Assembly: GCA_944393745.1 (NCBI GenBank)
Contig: CALYBD010000017.1
Span: 1 to 49,855, forward strand
Reading direction: 5' to 3'
DNA: 49,855 bases
DNA from: an uncultured Alphaproteobacteria bacterium
GTDB taxonomy: Bacteria; Pseudomonadota; Alphaproteobacteria; CAAGCB01; CAG-977
In this document: one piece after another, positions 35,881-44,939 of the stretch
Position numbering within the stretch: the stretch's first letter is position 1
Layout of the letters: every line of letters starts with the position of its first letter
Notes under the pieces: model-generated
What the model was told of the DNA's origin: nothing
Databases searched by the model: none
What the model saw: only the letters and a program-made list of their open reading frames with translations
Position numbers and translations under genes: made by a program

Positions 35881-37938
35881 ATGATGACCGAAACGAATAC
35901 AACAAAAACACAGGTTCACTCTTCTGCGCTCGGGTCTTTTTTGTCGCGCAAAGGGGTTTATACGATTGTCAAGGGTAAATTCAGGGTTTATCCCGATCTG
36001 CCTCTGCCTTTGCTGGATATGCCGAATGCCAAAGCTTATCAGGCAGAGGAAATTTCTTCGCCGGATCATAAAATTTTTGCTTTGGTTTGCAATCCGGAAC
36101 TGCCGGTCAGAAAGGATCATATCAAGGCGCGCAGCGGCCTGAAAATGGAAGGTATATTGCCTTTGGTGGACGCCGGAGTGGCTTTGTGGCAACCGATCGG
36201 GCGCAAAACAATGGTACTGTTGTATGAAAAGCCCTTGGGCGGCCGGGTCGTTCATTCAAAAACATACGATAAAATTCTGCCCGAAGAAGAAGCAGAAAAA
36301 ATCACCCGCTGGATCAGACCGTTGCTGATGGGGATCAACAATTTATCTTTGCGCGGATTGACACACAGGGAAATCCGGCCGGATAATTTGTTTTATTTGG
36401 ACGCGGAAAAAACAAAAGTCGTCTGGGGGGATTGCATTTCTTCGCCGCCGGGGTTTGACCAGCCGCCGACATTTGAAACGATTGAATCTTCGATGTGTTC
36501 TCCGGCGGGGCGGGGAAACGGATTGACGGCGGACGATTTGTATGCTTTCGGCGCGACCCTGATTTGTCTGGGATTGGGGTATAATCCGGTCGAAAGTCTG
36601 TCTGCCGACGAATTGCTGGAATTGAAAATTTATAAAGGGTCATATGCAACTTTGATCGGCGAAGAACGCGTGTCTTTGGGATTGATCGAGTTACTGCGCG
36701 GGCTGCTGGCTGATAATATATCCCAGCGCTGGGATATTTCTTCAACGCAGTTGTGGGCGGACGGGCGGCGCCTGACACCGGTGCAGGCAAAGGCGATTAA
36801 GGCTTCTCAACGGCCGTTTTTGTTTAATAATGTTGAATATTTTTCTTATCGGACATTAGCATATGCTTTTTCCAAAAACTGGGAAATGGCTGCGGAAGCC
36901 ATTCGTTCGGAAAAACTGCAGACTTGGCTGATTCGCGGATTTGACGATAAAGAAGTTGCTGCCGCAATAGCAAAATCAATTGATATGGCTTTGGTTCGTT
37001 TTTCAACCAAAGAAAAACAAGATGATTTTTATGTCGCCAGGACATGTATGCTGTTGGATCCGTCTGCTCCGTTGCGGGTACGTGAATGCGCGTTTATGCC
37101 TGATGCTTTGGGACAAATGCTGGCTACTTATGCCGCTGATGAAAGAATGATTAAAACGCTGATCGGGTTGATTGCAACGGGATATCTGGAAAGCTGGTAT
37201 GAATTCCATCGTGACAGAGTGGCGGAACAACAGGTAAAAAGTCTGCAGATTATTTTGCAAAAACCCGAATTGGGCATGGGAATTGAACGGCTGATGTATG
37301 ATTTAAATGAAGGATTGCCGTGTCAAAGCCCCTTGATTATCAGGGATTACGTTGATGATATCAAAGATTTAATGCCCGCTTTGGAAGAGGTGGCAAAAAA
37401 AACGGATCCGAAATCGGAACCGATGGATCGGCATCTGGCGGCGTTTATTGCGGTCAAATTCGGCACGAAATTATCTGATCAGATTGCTTTGCTGAATTCG
37501 CCGAAAGAAAACGTTTCGGTTCAGGGCATGCTGAATATTTTTGCGACCTTGCAGCAGACGTTCGGTCCGGAAAAGCTCTATGCTTTTTGCAGCTGGATCG
37601 GTGCTTTGCTGTTGCCGATTATCAACAGTTACCATAGTTTGGAAAAACGGCAGCATCTGGAAAAAAATCTGCCGAAGTTTATTCGCAAAGGGTCTTTGCC
37701 GGATATCCTGAGCTTTTTGGATAATAAACAGGAACGCTTGCTGGATATGAATTATTTTGAACAGGCAAAAAAAGAATACGCAAAATTATCCGAAGAAATT
37801 GATTTTCTGGACGGTAATCGTGAACGGCGCGAAAAAGAAGGGCTGCTGCTGGGCAATCAGATTGCTGCCATTATTTCTTTCGGAATAGCGGTGCTGACAA
37901 TGTTCTTTTTGCTGATTACTCAGTTTTTGCGGGGGTAA
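35881..37938 (+). CDS. Membrane-anchored protein with a degenerate protein-kinase-like domain
   Basis: The protein has 685 residues. The first about 260 residues resemble a Ser/Thr kinase fold. The catalytic loop reads HREIRPDN at 162-169, where HRD has become HRE and Asn169 is kept. Asp184 sits 20 residues later in GDC, in place of DFG. The later block DDLYAFGATL matches the kinase F-helix. The N-lobe segment KIFALVCN lacks the usual VAVK lysine. The middle is helical, about 600-655 is likely coiled coil, and a single membrane helix is at about 660-683, leaving a very short tail. With the lysine and the catalytic Asp replaced it is probably a pseudokinase or an ATP-binding scaffold, not an active kinase. 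ATG 35884 is an alternative start with better Shine-Dalgarno spacing. The next membrane-protein gene starts 3 nt after its stop. Confidence 0.7.
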   Translation: MMTETNTTKTQVHSSALGSFLSRKGVYTIVKGKFRVYPDLPLPLLDMPNAKAYQAEEISSPDHKIFALVCNPELPVRKDHIKARSGLKMEGILPLVDAGVALWQPIGRKTMVLLYEKPLGGRVVHSKTYDKILPEEEAEKITRWIRPLLMGINNLSLRGLTHREIRPDNLFYLDAEKTKVVWGDCISSPPGFDQPPTFETIESSMCSPAGRGNGLTADDLYAFGATLICLGLGYNPVESLSADELLELKIYKGSYATLIGEERVSLGLIELLRGLLADNISQRWDISSTQLWADGRRLTPVQAKAIKASQRPFLFNNVEYFSYRTLAYAFSKNWEMAAEAIRSEKLQTWLIRGFDDKEVAAAIAKSIDMALVRFSTKEKQDDFYVARTCMLLDPSAPLRVRECAFMPDALGQMLATYAADERMIKTLIGLIATGYLESWYEFHRDRVAEQQVKSLQIILQKPELGMGIERLMYDLNEGLPCQSPLIIRDYVDDIKDLMPALEEVAKKTDPKSEPMDRHLAAFIAVKFGTKLSDQIALLNSPKENVSVQGMLNIFATLQQTFGPEKLYAFCSWIGALLLPIINSYHSLEKRQHLEKNLPKFIRKGSLPDILSFLDNKQERLLDMNYFEQAKKEYAKLSEEIDFLDGNRERREKEGLLLGNQIAAIISFGIAVLTMFFLLITQFLRG

Positions 37939-37941
37939 TTC

Positions 37942-38544
37942 ATGAAGGGAAAAGAAACAAAAAGAAAAAAAATCAGTTCAATCCTGACAACGGGATTGTC
38001 TTTTTTGATCTTGTGCCCGATGCTGTTTTTAATGCTTCCGACAGTGGTGTTTTTATTTCTCAGTATGTTGCCGACATTTATCGCGTTGATTGTTGATACC
38101 AGTTCAAAAGTAAAATTTAAATATAAATGGCTGTGTGTCGGCGGGTTGAATTTTGCCGGCGCTTTGCCGTTTTTGTTTAAATTGTGGTTCGGCAGCAATA
38201 CACCGGACGGCGCATTGAATTTATTTTTGGGCAATGTTGCTTTTATTGTTATTTATCTGGCAGCGGCTGTCGGTTGGGTTTTTTATCGCTGCATTCCTCC
38301 CGTTGTTCTGAGCTTTCTGGAAATGAACGACCAGCGCCGCGTGGCACATTTGCGCGAACTGCAGGTTAAATTGGTTGCCAAATGGGGTGAAGAAATTATT
38401 GAAACGGATATTAAAACGGCTTTTTTGAACAGGAAAAATTTAACGTCTTTAACTCCGCCGCCGGCAACTGCTGCCGGTGCTGCTGCTATGCCTTCTCCCG
38501 TTGCTGCCGCACCGACCGAAGAAGCTAAAACATCTGCGAACTGA
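37942..38544 (+). CDS. Small multi-pass membrane protein, partner of the pseudokinase-like gene
   Basis: The protein has 200 residues. About four hydrophobic helices lie in residues 10-125 (FLILCPMLFLMLPTVVFLFL, FVGGLNFAGALPFLFKLW-like, NVAFIVIYLAAAVGWVF). They are followed by a charged cytoplasmic-looking segment (QRRVAHLRELQVKLVAKWGEE) and a low-complexity Ala/Pro tail. I recognise no characterised family. The ATG lies 3 nt after the stop of the pseudokinase-like gene, so the two are co-translated and probably form a membrane complex. The 3' end overlaps the convergent TrkH gene by 20 nt. Confidence 0.65.
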   Translation: MKGKETKRKKISSILTTGLSFLILCPMLFLMLPTVVFLFLSMLPTFIALIVDTSSKVKFKYKWLCVGGLNFAGALPFLFKLWFGSNTPDGALNLFLGNVAFIVIYLAAAVGWVFYRCIPPVVLSFLEMNDQRRVAHLRELQVKLVAKWGEEIIETDIKTAFLNRKNLTSLTPPPATAAGAAAMPSPVAAAPTEEAKTSAN

Positions 38545-40000
38545 CGGTTTTCTTTTCCTTGCGCCAGGCCAAAGGCAGCAATAACACAAAGACTGTCATA
38601 TATTCCAGTCGTCCCAAAATCATATTGCCGGATAAGATCCATTTGGCGCTGTCGGGCAGGTTGGCAAAACTGCCTTGAGATCCGATTAAAGGACCAAAAG
38701 CAATGCCCGTGTTGCCCAGGCTGGACAGCGAAGCGCTGCTGGCCGTGATAAAGTCCAGCCCGATCAGCGATAACAACAAAGAAGAGATCAAAAAAGACAA
38801 TAAAAAAATCACCATAAAAACAAAAACACCGGAAGAAATTTCTTCGGTTAACGGTTTGCCGTTATATTTTGCAATAAAAATGCCGTGGGGCAGAATTTTA
38901 CGGCGTAAATACTGCATGGACGCCAAATACATAATATTAAATCTGAATATTTTTATGCCGCCGGAGGTTGATCCGCTGCACGCGCCGATCGGCAGCAACA
39001 GCGTAAAAAACATAATGGCGAAATTGCCCCAAGATTCAATGTCGCTGTTTACAAATCCGGAAGAAGTCACGATCGAAATAAAATTAAAAGCCGCCAGCCG
39101 CAGGCTGTCAAATAAAGGAATTTTGCACCGTGAAATCAGGTAGACGGATAAAATCAGAACGCTGAATATAAAAAAACAGGTGTAAGTTTTAATCTGCATA
39201 TCATGGCGCAGATGGTTCCAATTTTTTTTAAACAGGAAATAGCTGGCCAGCAAGGGCATTCCGCTGATAAACATAAACAGGATCAGAATCCATTGGGAAA
39301 AGGCGGATAATTCCATGGCGGAAGAATTTCGGGGCGCAAAACCGCCGGTGGGAATGGTTGCCATGCTGAATGTCAAAGATTCGAATAAATTTAATTCCGA
39401 ACAATATAATAATATGGCACACAATACGGTTAACAGAGTATAGACAATCATAATGGTTGCGATCACCTGTGATGTTTTCGGCATTGATTTATCCGATTTG
39501 TCCGAAGATTCTGTTGCATATAACTGCATTCCGCCAATTCTTAACAAAGGCAGAATCCCCAGGGCAATAACGATAATTCCTACACCGCCGAACCATTGCA
39601 ACATGGCTCTCCACAACAGGATTCCCCTAGGGTGGACGGACAGATCCTGAATGACCGTTGCACCCATGGTTGTCAATCCGGACATGGCTTCGAAAAAAGA
39701 ATCCGTATAAGTCAGTGAATTCGGGGTAAAGAAAAACGGCAAAGCTGAAAAAGAACACACCAGCAACCAAACCAAAGATGTTGTCAAATACATTTCCCGG
39801 ACAGTCAGCTTTTCGTATTTATCATAAAAAGTGGCCACGAACAGGGCGCCGAAAAAAAAGGTAATCCCTGCCGCCTGCCAGAAAGATTTTGCAGAATTAA
39901 TATTTCCGTCGGAAAAATCCAACAGTCCCGGAATGATCATTGTTGTTCCGAAAACAATCAGGATACATCCGGAAATAAAAAAGGTAATGCCGGTTCTCAT
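38525..40000 (-). CDS. trkH: TrkH-family potassium uptake protein
   Basis: The protein has 491 residues from the chosen ATG. It has about ten membrane helices and the repeated pore/selectivity glycine regions of TrkH/KtrB proteins (for example SGLTTMGATV, MATIPTGGFAPR, SIVTSSGFVNSD, SSLGNTGIAFGP). It forms the membrane channel for K+ uptake and normally needs a cytoplasmic TrkA-type gating ring, which is not in the window. An ATG 42 nt upstream (40042) would add 14 residues and overlap pepP by 31 nt. I prefer 40000, because the protein then begins right before the first helix and sits 11 nt after the pepP stop. Neither start has a good Shine-Dalgarno. Confidence 0.9.
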   Translation of the reverse strand: MRTGITFFISGCILIVFGTTMIIPGLLDFSDGNINSAKSFWQAAGITFFFGALFVATFYDKYEKLTVREMYLTTSLVWLLVCSFSALPFFFTPNSLTYTDSFFEAMSGLTTMGATVIQDLSVHPRGILLWRAMLQWFGGVGIIVIALGILPLLRIGGMQLYATESSDKSDKSMPKTSQVIATIMIVYTLLTVLCAILLYCSELNLFESLTFSMATIPTGGFAPRNSSAMELSAFSQWILILFMFISGMPLLASYFLFKKNWNHLRHDMQIKTYTCFFIFSVLILSVYLISRCKIPLFDSLRLAAFNFISIVTSSGFVNSDIESWGNFAIMFFTLLLPIGACSGSTSGGIKIFRFNIMYLASMQYLRRKILPHGIFIAKYNGKPLTEEISSGVFVFMVIFLLSFLISSLLLSLIGLDFITASSASLSSLGNTGIAFGPLIGSQGSFANLPDSAKWILSGNMILGRLEYMTVFVLLLPLAWRKEKKTVSSQMF

Positions 40001-40011
40001 AAAAAAACAAC

Positions 40012-41787
40012 CTATAACGGAGCGCAGGCTTCTGCCAGCCATTTGGCTGTCTGCGGATCAACCAGCGGCGATATAATCCGGCGGATCCGGGCATGATAGC
40101 CGTCCAGCCATGCTTTTTCACGCGGCGTTAATTGCGCTTTGTCAATCAGTCGTCTGTCAAACGGCGCCAGGCTGAGCGTCGATAATCCCAGTATTTTCAT
40201 TTCGGATCCCTCTGTCGGCGGTAAAGGTTCCACCATGACAACATTTTCCAGACGAATACCGAAAGCCCCCGGTTTATAATATCCGGGTTCGTTGGAAATC
40301 AGCATTCCCGGCATCAGGGCAATTCGGCTGGATCCGCGGGCAATTCTTTGCGGGCCTTCGTGCACGCTTAAATAACTGCCGATGCCGTGTCCGGTTCCGT
40401 GGGCAAAATCCACGCCGTCGCGCCATAAAAACTGGCGCGCCAGAATATCCAACTGCGATCCTGTCGTTCCTTCCGGAAAGGCAATGGTCGCAATGGCAAT
40501 ATGCCCCTTTAATACTTGCGTGTAGCGTTTCTTTTCCAAAGCGGAAACGTTGCCGACGGCGATTGTCCGCGTAATATCCGTTGTTCCGTCCAGATACTGC
40601 GCGCCGGTATCAATCAAAAACAAAGAATCTTTTTTTATCGGCGCATTGTTTTTTTCGCTTGTGTGATAATGAATATAGGCCGCATTTTGACCGCAGGCTG
40701 CAATCGTGGCAAAGCTTTCGCCGCGATACAGCGGATTATCGTCACGAAATTCGGCAATTTTGCGCACGGCGTCTATTTCTGTCAGACGGCCTTTGGGGGC
40801 TTCTTCGTCAAACCAACGCAGAAAACGGCACATGGCAATGCCGTCTTTGATATGGGCGTTGACGGCTCCGTCGCGTTCGGTAATATTTTTACAGGCCTTG
40901 CGGATCAGGCACGGGTCTTCTTTGGCATGAACGGTCGCACCGGCAGCGGACAGGCGTTCATAAATCCATGCGGGCGCCAAAGCCATGTCCAGCTGTACGC
41001 GCGCTTTTTGTATGCCGAGCGCGTCCAATATCGCGGCCAACAGATCGGGCGACTTGATTTCAACCAAAGGGCTGAGCTGTGAACGCAGAAGATCTGTTAT
41101 CTTGGCAGGATCAACAAACCAGTCAACGGTTCCGTTTTTATATAAAACCGCAAAGGACTGAACAATGGGGATATAAGGAATATCCCGGCCGCGGACATTC
41201 AATAGCCAGGCAACGGATTCCGGCGATGAAAAAACCAAAGCATCGTCCTGATCAATGCCGAGATCTGCCGTAATCTCGGCGATTTTTGTCGTGCTGTCCA
41301 TTCCGGTATAAATTTCGGGCAAAAAAACGGCCCGTTCCGTATCGGATATCGGTTTGTCCGTCCATAGCGTATCTATCGGATTATAAGGTAAAGGAACAAT
41401 CTTTGCGCCGTTTTTGGCACAGGCCGCCGCCATTTTTTTGATTTCGTTCGGCGTGTGCAGCCAGGAATCATATCCGATGCGTGCGCCGGCGGGCAAAGCG
41501 GCAAACAGCCAATCTCCCGCGCGGGCGTCGGGCGTTTGAATGACCGTGATTTGTGTCGCATCCGTTTCTTTTTGTGCCTGCAGGATATATCGGCCGTCAA
41601 CAAATAAAAAAGCCCGATCCAACAGAATAACGGCTTCTCCGGCCGATCCGGAAAATCCGGTCAGCCATTCCAGACGTCTGGCCGACGGAGCAACGTATTC
41701 CCCCTGATATTCGTCGGCGTTCGGAACCAACAGTCCGAAAAAACCGTTTTTCAGCATCCATTCTCTTAACGCGGTCAGTTTGTTCAT
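40012..41787 (-). CDS. pepP: Xaa-Pro aminopeptidase (M24B)
   Basis: The protein has 591 residues from ATG 41787. It follows the long M24B layout: two creatinase-like N-terminal domains, then the pita-bread metallopeptidase domain with metal ligands in LFLIDTGAQYLDGTTDITRT, the HGTGHGIGSYLSVHEGP block and SNEPGYYKPGAFGIRLEN. It removes an N-terminal residue preceding proline. Upstream in-frame ATG 41829 is rejected because AAGGA lies 8 nt before 41787. The gene is 14 nt downstream of prmA, so both are on one minus-strand transcript with uvrD upstream and trkH downstream. Confidence 0.92.
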   Translation of the reverse strand: MNKLTALREWMLKNGFFGLLVPNADEYQGEYVAPSARRLEWLTGFSGSAGEAVILLDRAFLFVDGRYILQAQKETDATQITVIQTPDARAGDWLFAALPAGARIGYDSWLHTPNEIKKMAAACAKNGAKIVPLPYNPIDTLWTDKPISDTERAVFLPEIYTGMDSTTKIAEITADLGIDQDDALVFSSPESVAWLLNVRGRDIPYIPIVQSFAVLYKNGTVDWFVDPAKITDLLRSQLSPLVEIKSPDLLAAILDALGIQKARVQLDMALAPAWIYERLSAAGATVHAKEDPCLIRKACKNITERDGAVNAHIKDGIAMCRFLRWFDEEAPKGRLTEIDAVRKIAEFRDDNPLYRGESFATIAACGQNAAYIHYHTSEKNNAPIKKDSLFLIDTGAQYLDGTTDITRTIAVGNVSALEKKRYTQVLKGHIAIATIAFPEGTTGSQLDILARQFLWRDGVDFAHGTGHGIGSYLSVHEGPQRIARGSSRIALMPGMLISNEPGYYKPGAFGIRLENVVMVEPLPPTEGSEMKILGLSTLSLAPFDRRLIDKAQLTPREKAWLDGYHARIRRIISPLVDPQTAKWLAEACAPL

Positions 41788-41795
41788 CGTTTTTT

Positions 41796-41800
41796 TCCTT
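41796..41800 (-). promoter_or_regulatory. Shine-Dalgarno that decides the pepP start
   Basis: AAGGA on the minus strand, 8 nt before ATG 41787. Confidence 0.7.
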
Positions 41801-41801
41801 T

Positions 41802-42692
41802 TTATCGGCCAACAACCACAGTGCTCCACCCTTCCAGGCGGTAGCGTTTTTTCAGCTGCAGCCCGACACGGCGGTGGGCGTCCAAAACCCAGGCTTCCTG
41901 CCGGCAGAGCATTCCGGATAAAACCGCCAGCCCGTCGGGTGCCAAAACCGCAGCCAGGTCTTTGGCCATCAGAGTCAGCGGGCGAGCCAGTATGTTTGAA
42001 AAAACAAGGTCATACGGCGCCTTGGACCGGATAATTATCGGTTTGTATCCGTTGCCGGCACGTGCCGTGATATAACGCGACAGCCGGTTGATTTTGGCGT
42101 TTTCTTTTGTAACGCGGACAGATTCCGGATCAATATCCGCCGCTAAAACGTTTGTTCTGAACGTCAACGCGGCAGCCAGCCCCAAAATGCCCGAACCGCA
42201 GCCCATATCCAGAATATTTTTCGGCCGTTTGAAACGGGATATTTCTTCCATGGCCATTAAGCAGCCTTTGGTCGTAAAATGTTCGCCGGATCCGAAAGCG
42301 GTAGCCGCGTCGATTTTTAAGGACAATTTTGTTTTCGGCGGCGGATCCTGAATGTGTGAACCGTAAATATAGTACCGTCCGACGGAAACGGGAGCAAAGC
42401 TGATCAGGTTTTCTTTCAGCCAGTCTCTTTGTGCCAGTTCGTTCAGACTGTACGCCGGCAAAGAAATGCCGGCTGCCGCGGCTGCCAAAGACAATGATGC
42501 GTTTAACAAAGATTCGTCCGGTCTGTCCTGGAAAATGGCGTCCAGCTGCCATTTACCTTTATTCGGTCCGGTTTCGATTTCCGAAGCCAGTAACGCCGTG
42601 TTGTCCCCGTCCAGCGCGCGTTCAAAAAAAGGAACGGCGTCAGGGGATAAAATAAAAGAAACTTGCCAATTACTTGCGGGTTGTGTGTCCAT
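41802..42692 (-). CDS. prmA: Ribosomal protein L11 methyltransferase
   Basis: The protein has 296 residues, the normal length. The SAM-binding motif I is ILDMGCGSGILGLAAAL, preceded by AFGSGEHFTTKGCLMAME, the block typical of PrmA (FGTGxHxTT). Post-motif regions DLVFSNILARPL and GLAVLSGM fit motifs IV and V. The enzyme trimethylates lysines and the N-terminus of ribosomal protein L11 in the cytoplasm. Its start overlaps the stop of uvrD by a single base (TAATG), so the two are translationally coupled. Confidence 0.92.
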   Translation of the reverse strand: MDTQPASNWQVSFILSPDAVPFFERALDGDNTALLASEIETGPNKGKWQLDAIFQDRPDESLLNASLSLAAAAAGISLPAYSLNELAQRDWLKENLISFAPVSVGRYYIYGSHIQDPPPKTKLSLKIDAATAFGSGEHFTTKGCLMAMEEISRFKRPKNILDMGCGSGILGLAAALTFRTNVLAADIDPESVRVTKENAKINRLSRYITARAGNGYKPIIIRSKAPYDLVFSNILARPLTLMAKDLAAVLAPDGLAVLSGMLCRQEAWVLDAHRRVGLQLKKRYRLEGWSTVVVGR

Positions 42693-44869
42693 TATGCGAT
42701 TTCCAAATAATCTGCCTTGATGTTTTTCGTACTGCCGTCTTCAAACAAAACCTGTGTGTTGTCACGGTCTGCCGCAACGACTTTTCCGTATCCGTACCGG
42801 CTATGATAAACCTCTGTTCCGATTTGAAAAACAGGTTTTTGCATATTGCCGAAATAAGACCCCTTTTTTTCTTTTCTGTAAAAGAATCCCTGCGTGCCGT
42901 TCCAATCGTTATAAGCATGGTCACTATAACCGCCGCCAACGGAAACGTTCGTCATTTCAATGTGTTCCGCGGGGATTTCATCAATAAAACGGGACGGCAG
43001 ATTGTTTTGCCATTGATTAAATATTCGGCGCGATCCCGCAAAGCTAATATAAACGCGTTTTTTTGCCCGCGTTATACCGACATAAGCCAGACGACGTTCT
43101 TCTTCGGTATTTCCTTCGTCCGTTGATTTTTTGTTTGGGAAAATTTCTTCTTCCCACCCGGGCAGAAAAACAACGTCAAATTCCAATCCTTTGGCCGCGT
43201 GCAGCGTCATAACGGAAACATAATCACCCGTTGCGGCATCGGCATCGTTGTCCATGATCAGACTGATATATTCCAGATAGTCTTCAAAAGTGTCGTATTT
43301 TCCTTTGAATTCGCCGATCAGTTCACGCAGGTTTTCAATGCGTCCTTCGGCTTCCGGCGTTTTTTCCGTACGGCGCATTTCCATATAGCCGCTGTCTTCC
43401 AACATTTGACGCAGCATTTCGTCCGGCGATGTATTCTTGTTTTTTTCCTGCCAAGAATCATACAGGGCAAAAAAATGTTCTAATCCTGTCTTGGCCGTTC
43501 CTTTTATGGCTTTTTCCTGAATTAACAGCTTTGCGGCCTCGTACATGGAAATGCGGTTTTCTTTTGCTTTTTGGTGAATAGTCTGCAAGGCCGTATCACC
43601 GATGCCGCGGCGCGGTTTGTTGGCAATACGCATAAAAGCCATGTCGTTTTTGGGCTGCACCAGCAAACGAATATAAGCCGTCGCATCGCGGATTTCTTCG
43701 CGTTCATAAAAGCGCATGCCGCCGATGACTTTATAAGAAATACCGTGTTGCAACAAAGCATCTTCAATCGCGCGCATCTGAAAACTGGCGCGAACCAGAA
43801 CGGCCATATCGGATAGTTTCGTGCTGTGTCTTTGTTCTCGTTCGATTTGTTCACAGATTTTTCGCGCTTCGTCTTCGCCGTTCCAAACGCCGGAAATATT
43901 AATTTTTTCCCCGGTCAGATTTTCGCGTCCCGGGGCAGGGTGCAGCGTTTTTCCCAATCTGTTTTTATTGTGGGAAATCAATCCGGAAGCACCGGCCAAA
44001 ATATGAGCCGTGGAACGGTAATTGCTTTCCAGCCGGATCAGGGTTGCGTCCGGAAAGTCTTCTTCAAAACGCAGGATATTACCGATTTCGGCGCCGCGCC
44101 AGGAATAAATCGACTGATCATCGTCGCCGACGCAACAGATATTGTTATGCCCGCAGGCCAGCATGCGCAGCCACAAATATTGAATGACGTTCGTATCCTG
44201 ATATTCGTCCACCAGAATATACTTAAACTGTTTGCGAAAAGCGTTTAAAATTTCGGGATAACGGTTGAACAATTCCAGACAATACAACAGCAAGTCACCG
44301 AAATCCGCGGCATTCATTGCCTGCAGCCGATCCTGATATGCTTCGTACAGCCTTTTCAGCAGCGGACCGACGGGAAGAGGGGACTGTTCTGCTTTTTCCG
44401 GTGTTAATCCCTGGTCTTTCAGCCGCTGGATTTGATTTAAGATCATTTGCGGCGGATTTTCTTTTAAATCAATATGTTGATCCAGCATAACCTGTTTTAA
44501 CAATCGTTCTTGATCGGCGCTGTCCAATATGCCGAATCCTGCTGACAATCCGACTTTTTCAGGGTGGTTGCGTAAAATACGCAGTCCGATACTGTGAAAA
44601 GTGCCCAACCACAAAGCCCGGCTGTCTTCTCCGATAATCGCGTTCAGGCGTTCCTGCATTTCGGCGGCCGCCTTGTTCGTAAATGTCACGGCCAGGCATT
44701 GAAACGGCAAAGCTTTGTGTTCCCGAATGATATAAGCCAATCTGGCCGTCAGGACGGTTGTTTTTCCCGTTCCCGCACCGGAAAGCACCAAAACAGGGCC
44801 TTCCGTTGTTTGAACGGCCTGTTTTTGTTCGGGGTTCAGCCGGCTAAAAATAAAATCAGAATCAGTCAT
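42692..44869 (-). CDS. uvrD: DNA helicase UvrD/PcrA
   Basis: The protein has 725 residues, a typical UvrD/PcrA length. The SF1A motifs are in order: Walker A SGAGTGKTTVL near residue 30, motif Ia AVTFTNKAA, Walker B ILVDEYQDTN, motif III QSIYSWRGAE, motif IV ESNYRST, motif V MTLHAAKGLEFDVVFLPG and motif VI YVGITRAKK. The final about 45 residues (VYHSRYGYGKVVAAD) are the Tudor-like UvrD C-terminal domain that contacts RNA polymerase in PcrA. It unwinds DNA 3' to 5' in repair and in removal of blocked complexes. The prmA gene overlaps its stop by 1 nt. Confidence 0.94.
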   Translation of the reverse strand: MTDSDFIFSRLNPEQKQAVQTTEGPVLVLSGAGTGKTTVLTARLAYIIREHKALPFQCLAVTFTNKAAAEMQERLNAIIGEDSRALWLGTFHSIGLRILRNHPEKVGLSAGFGILDSADQERLLKQVMLDQHIDLKENPPQMILNQIQRLKDQGLTPEKAEQSPLPVGPLLKRLYEAYQDRLQAMNAADFGDLLLYCLELFNRYPEILNAFRKQFKYILVDEYQDTNVIQYLWLRMLACGHNNICCVGDDDQSIYSWRGAEIGNILRFEEDFPDATLIRLESNYRSTAHILAGASGLISHNKNRLGKTLHPAPGRENLTGEKINISGVWNGEDEARKICEQIEREQRHSTKLSDMAVLVRASFQMRAIEDALLQHGISYKVIGGMRFYEREEIRDATAYIRLLVQPKNDMAFMRIANKPRRGIGDTALQTIHQKAKENRISMYEAAKLLIQEKAIKGTAKTGLEHFFALYDSWQEKNKNTSPDEMLRQMLEDSGYMEMRRTEKTPEAEGRIENLRELIGEFKGKYDTFEDYLEYISLIMDNDADAATGDYVSVMTLHAAKGLEFDVVFLPGWEEEIFPNKKSTDEGNTEEERRLAYVGITRAKKRVYISFAGSRRIFNQWQNNLPSRFIDEIPAEHIEMTNVSVGGGYSDHAYNDWNGTQGFFYRKEKKGSYFGNMQKPVFQIGTEVYHSRYGYGKVVAADRDNTQVLFEDGSTKNIKADYLEIA

Positions 44870-44939
44870 GTTTTTGCTTTCGTTTCTTTCTTTTTTGTAC
44901 CCTGAAAAAGGTTAAAAATTCAAGGACGAAAACATGGGT

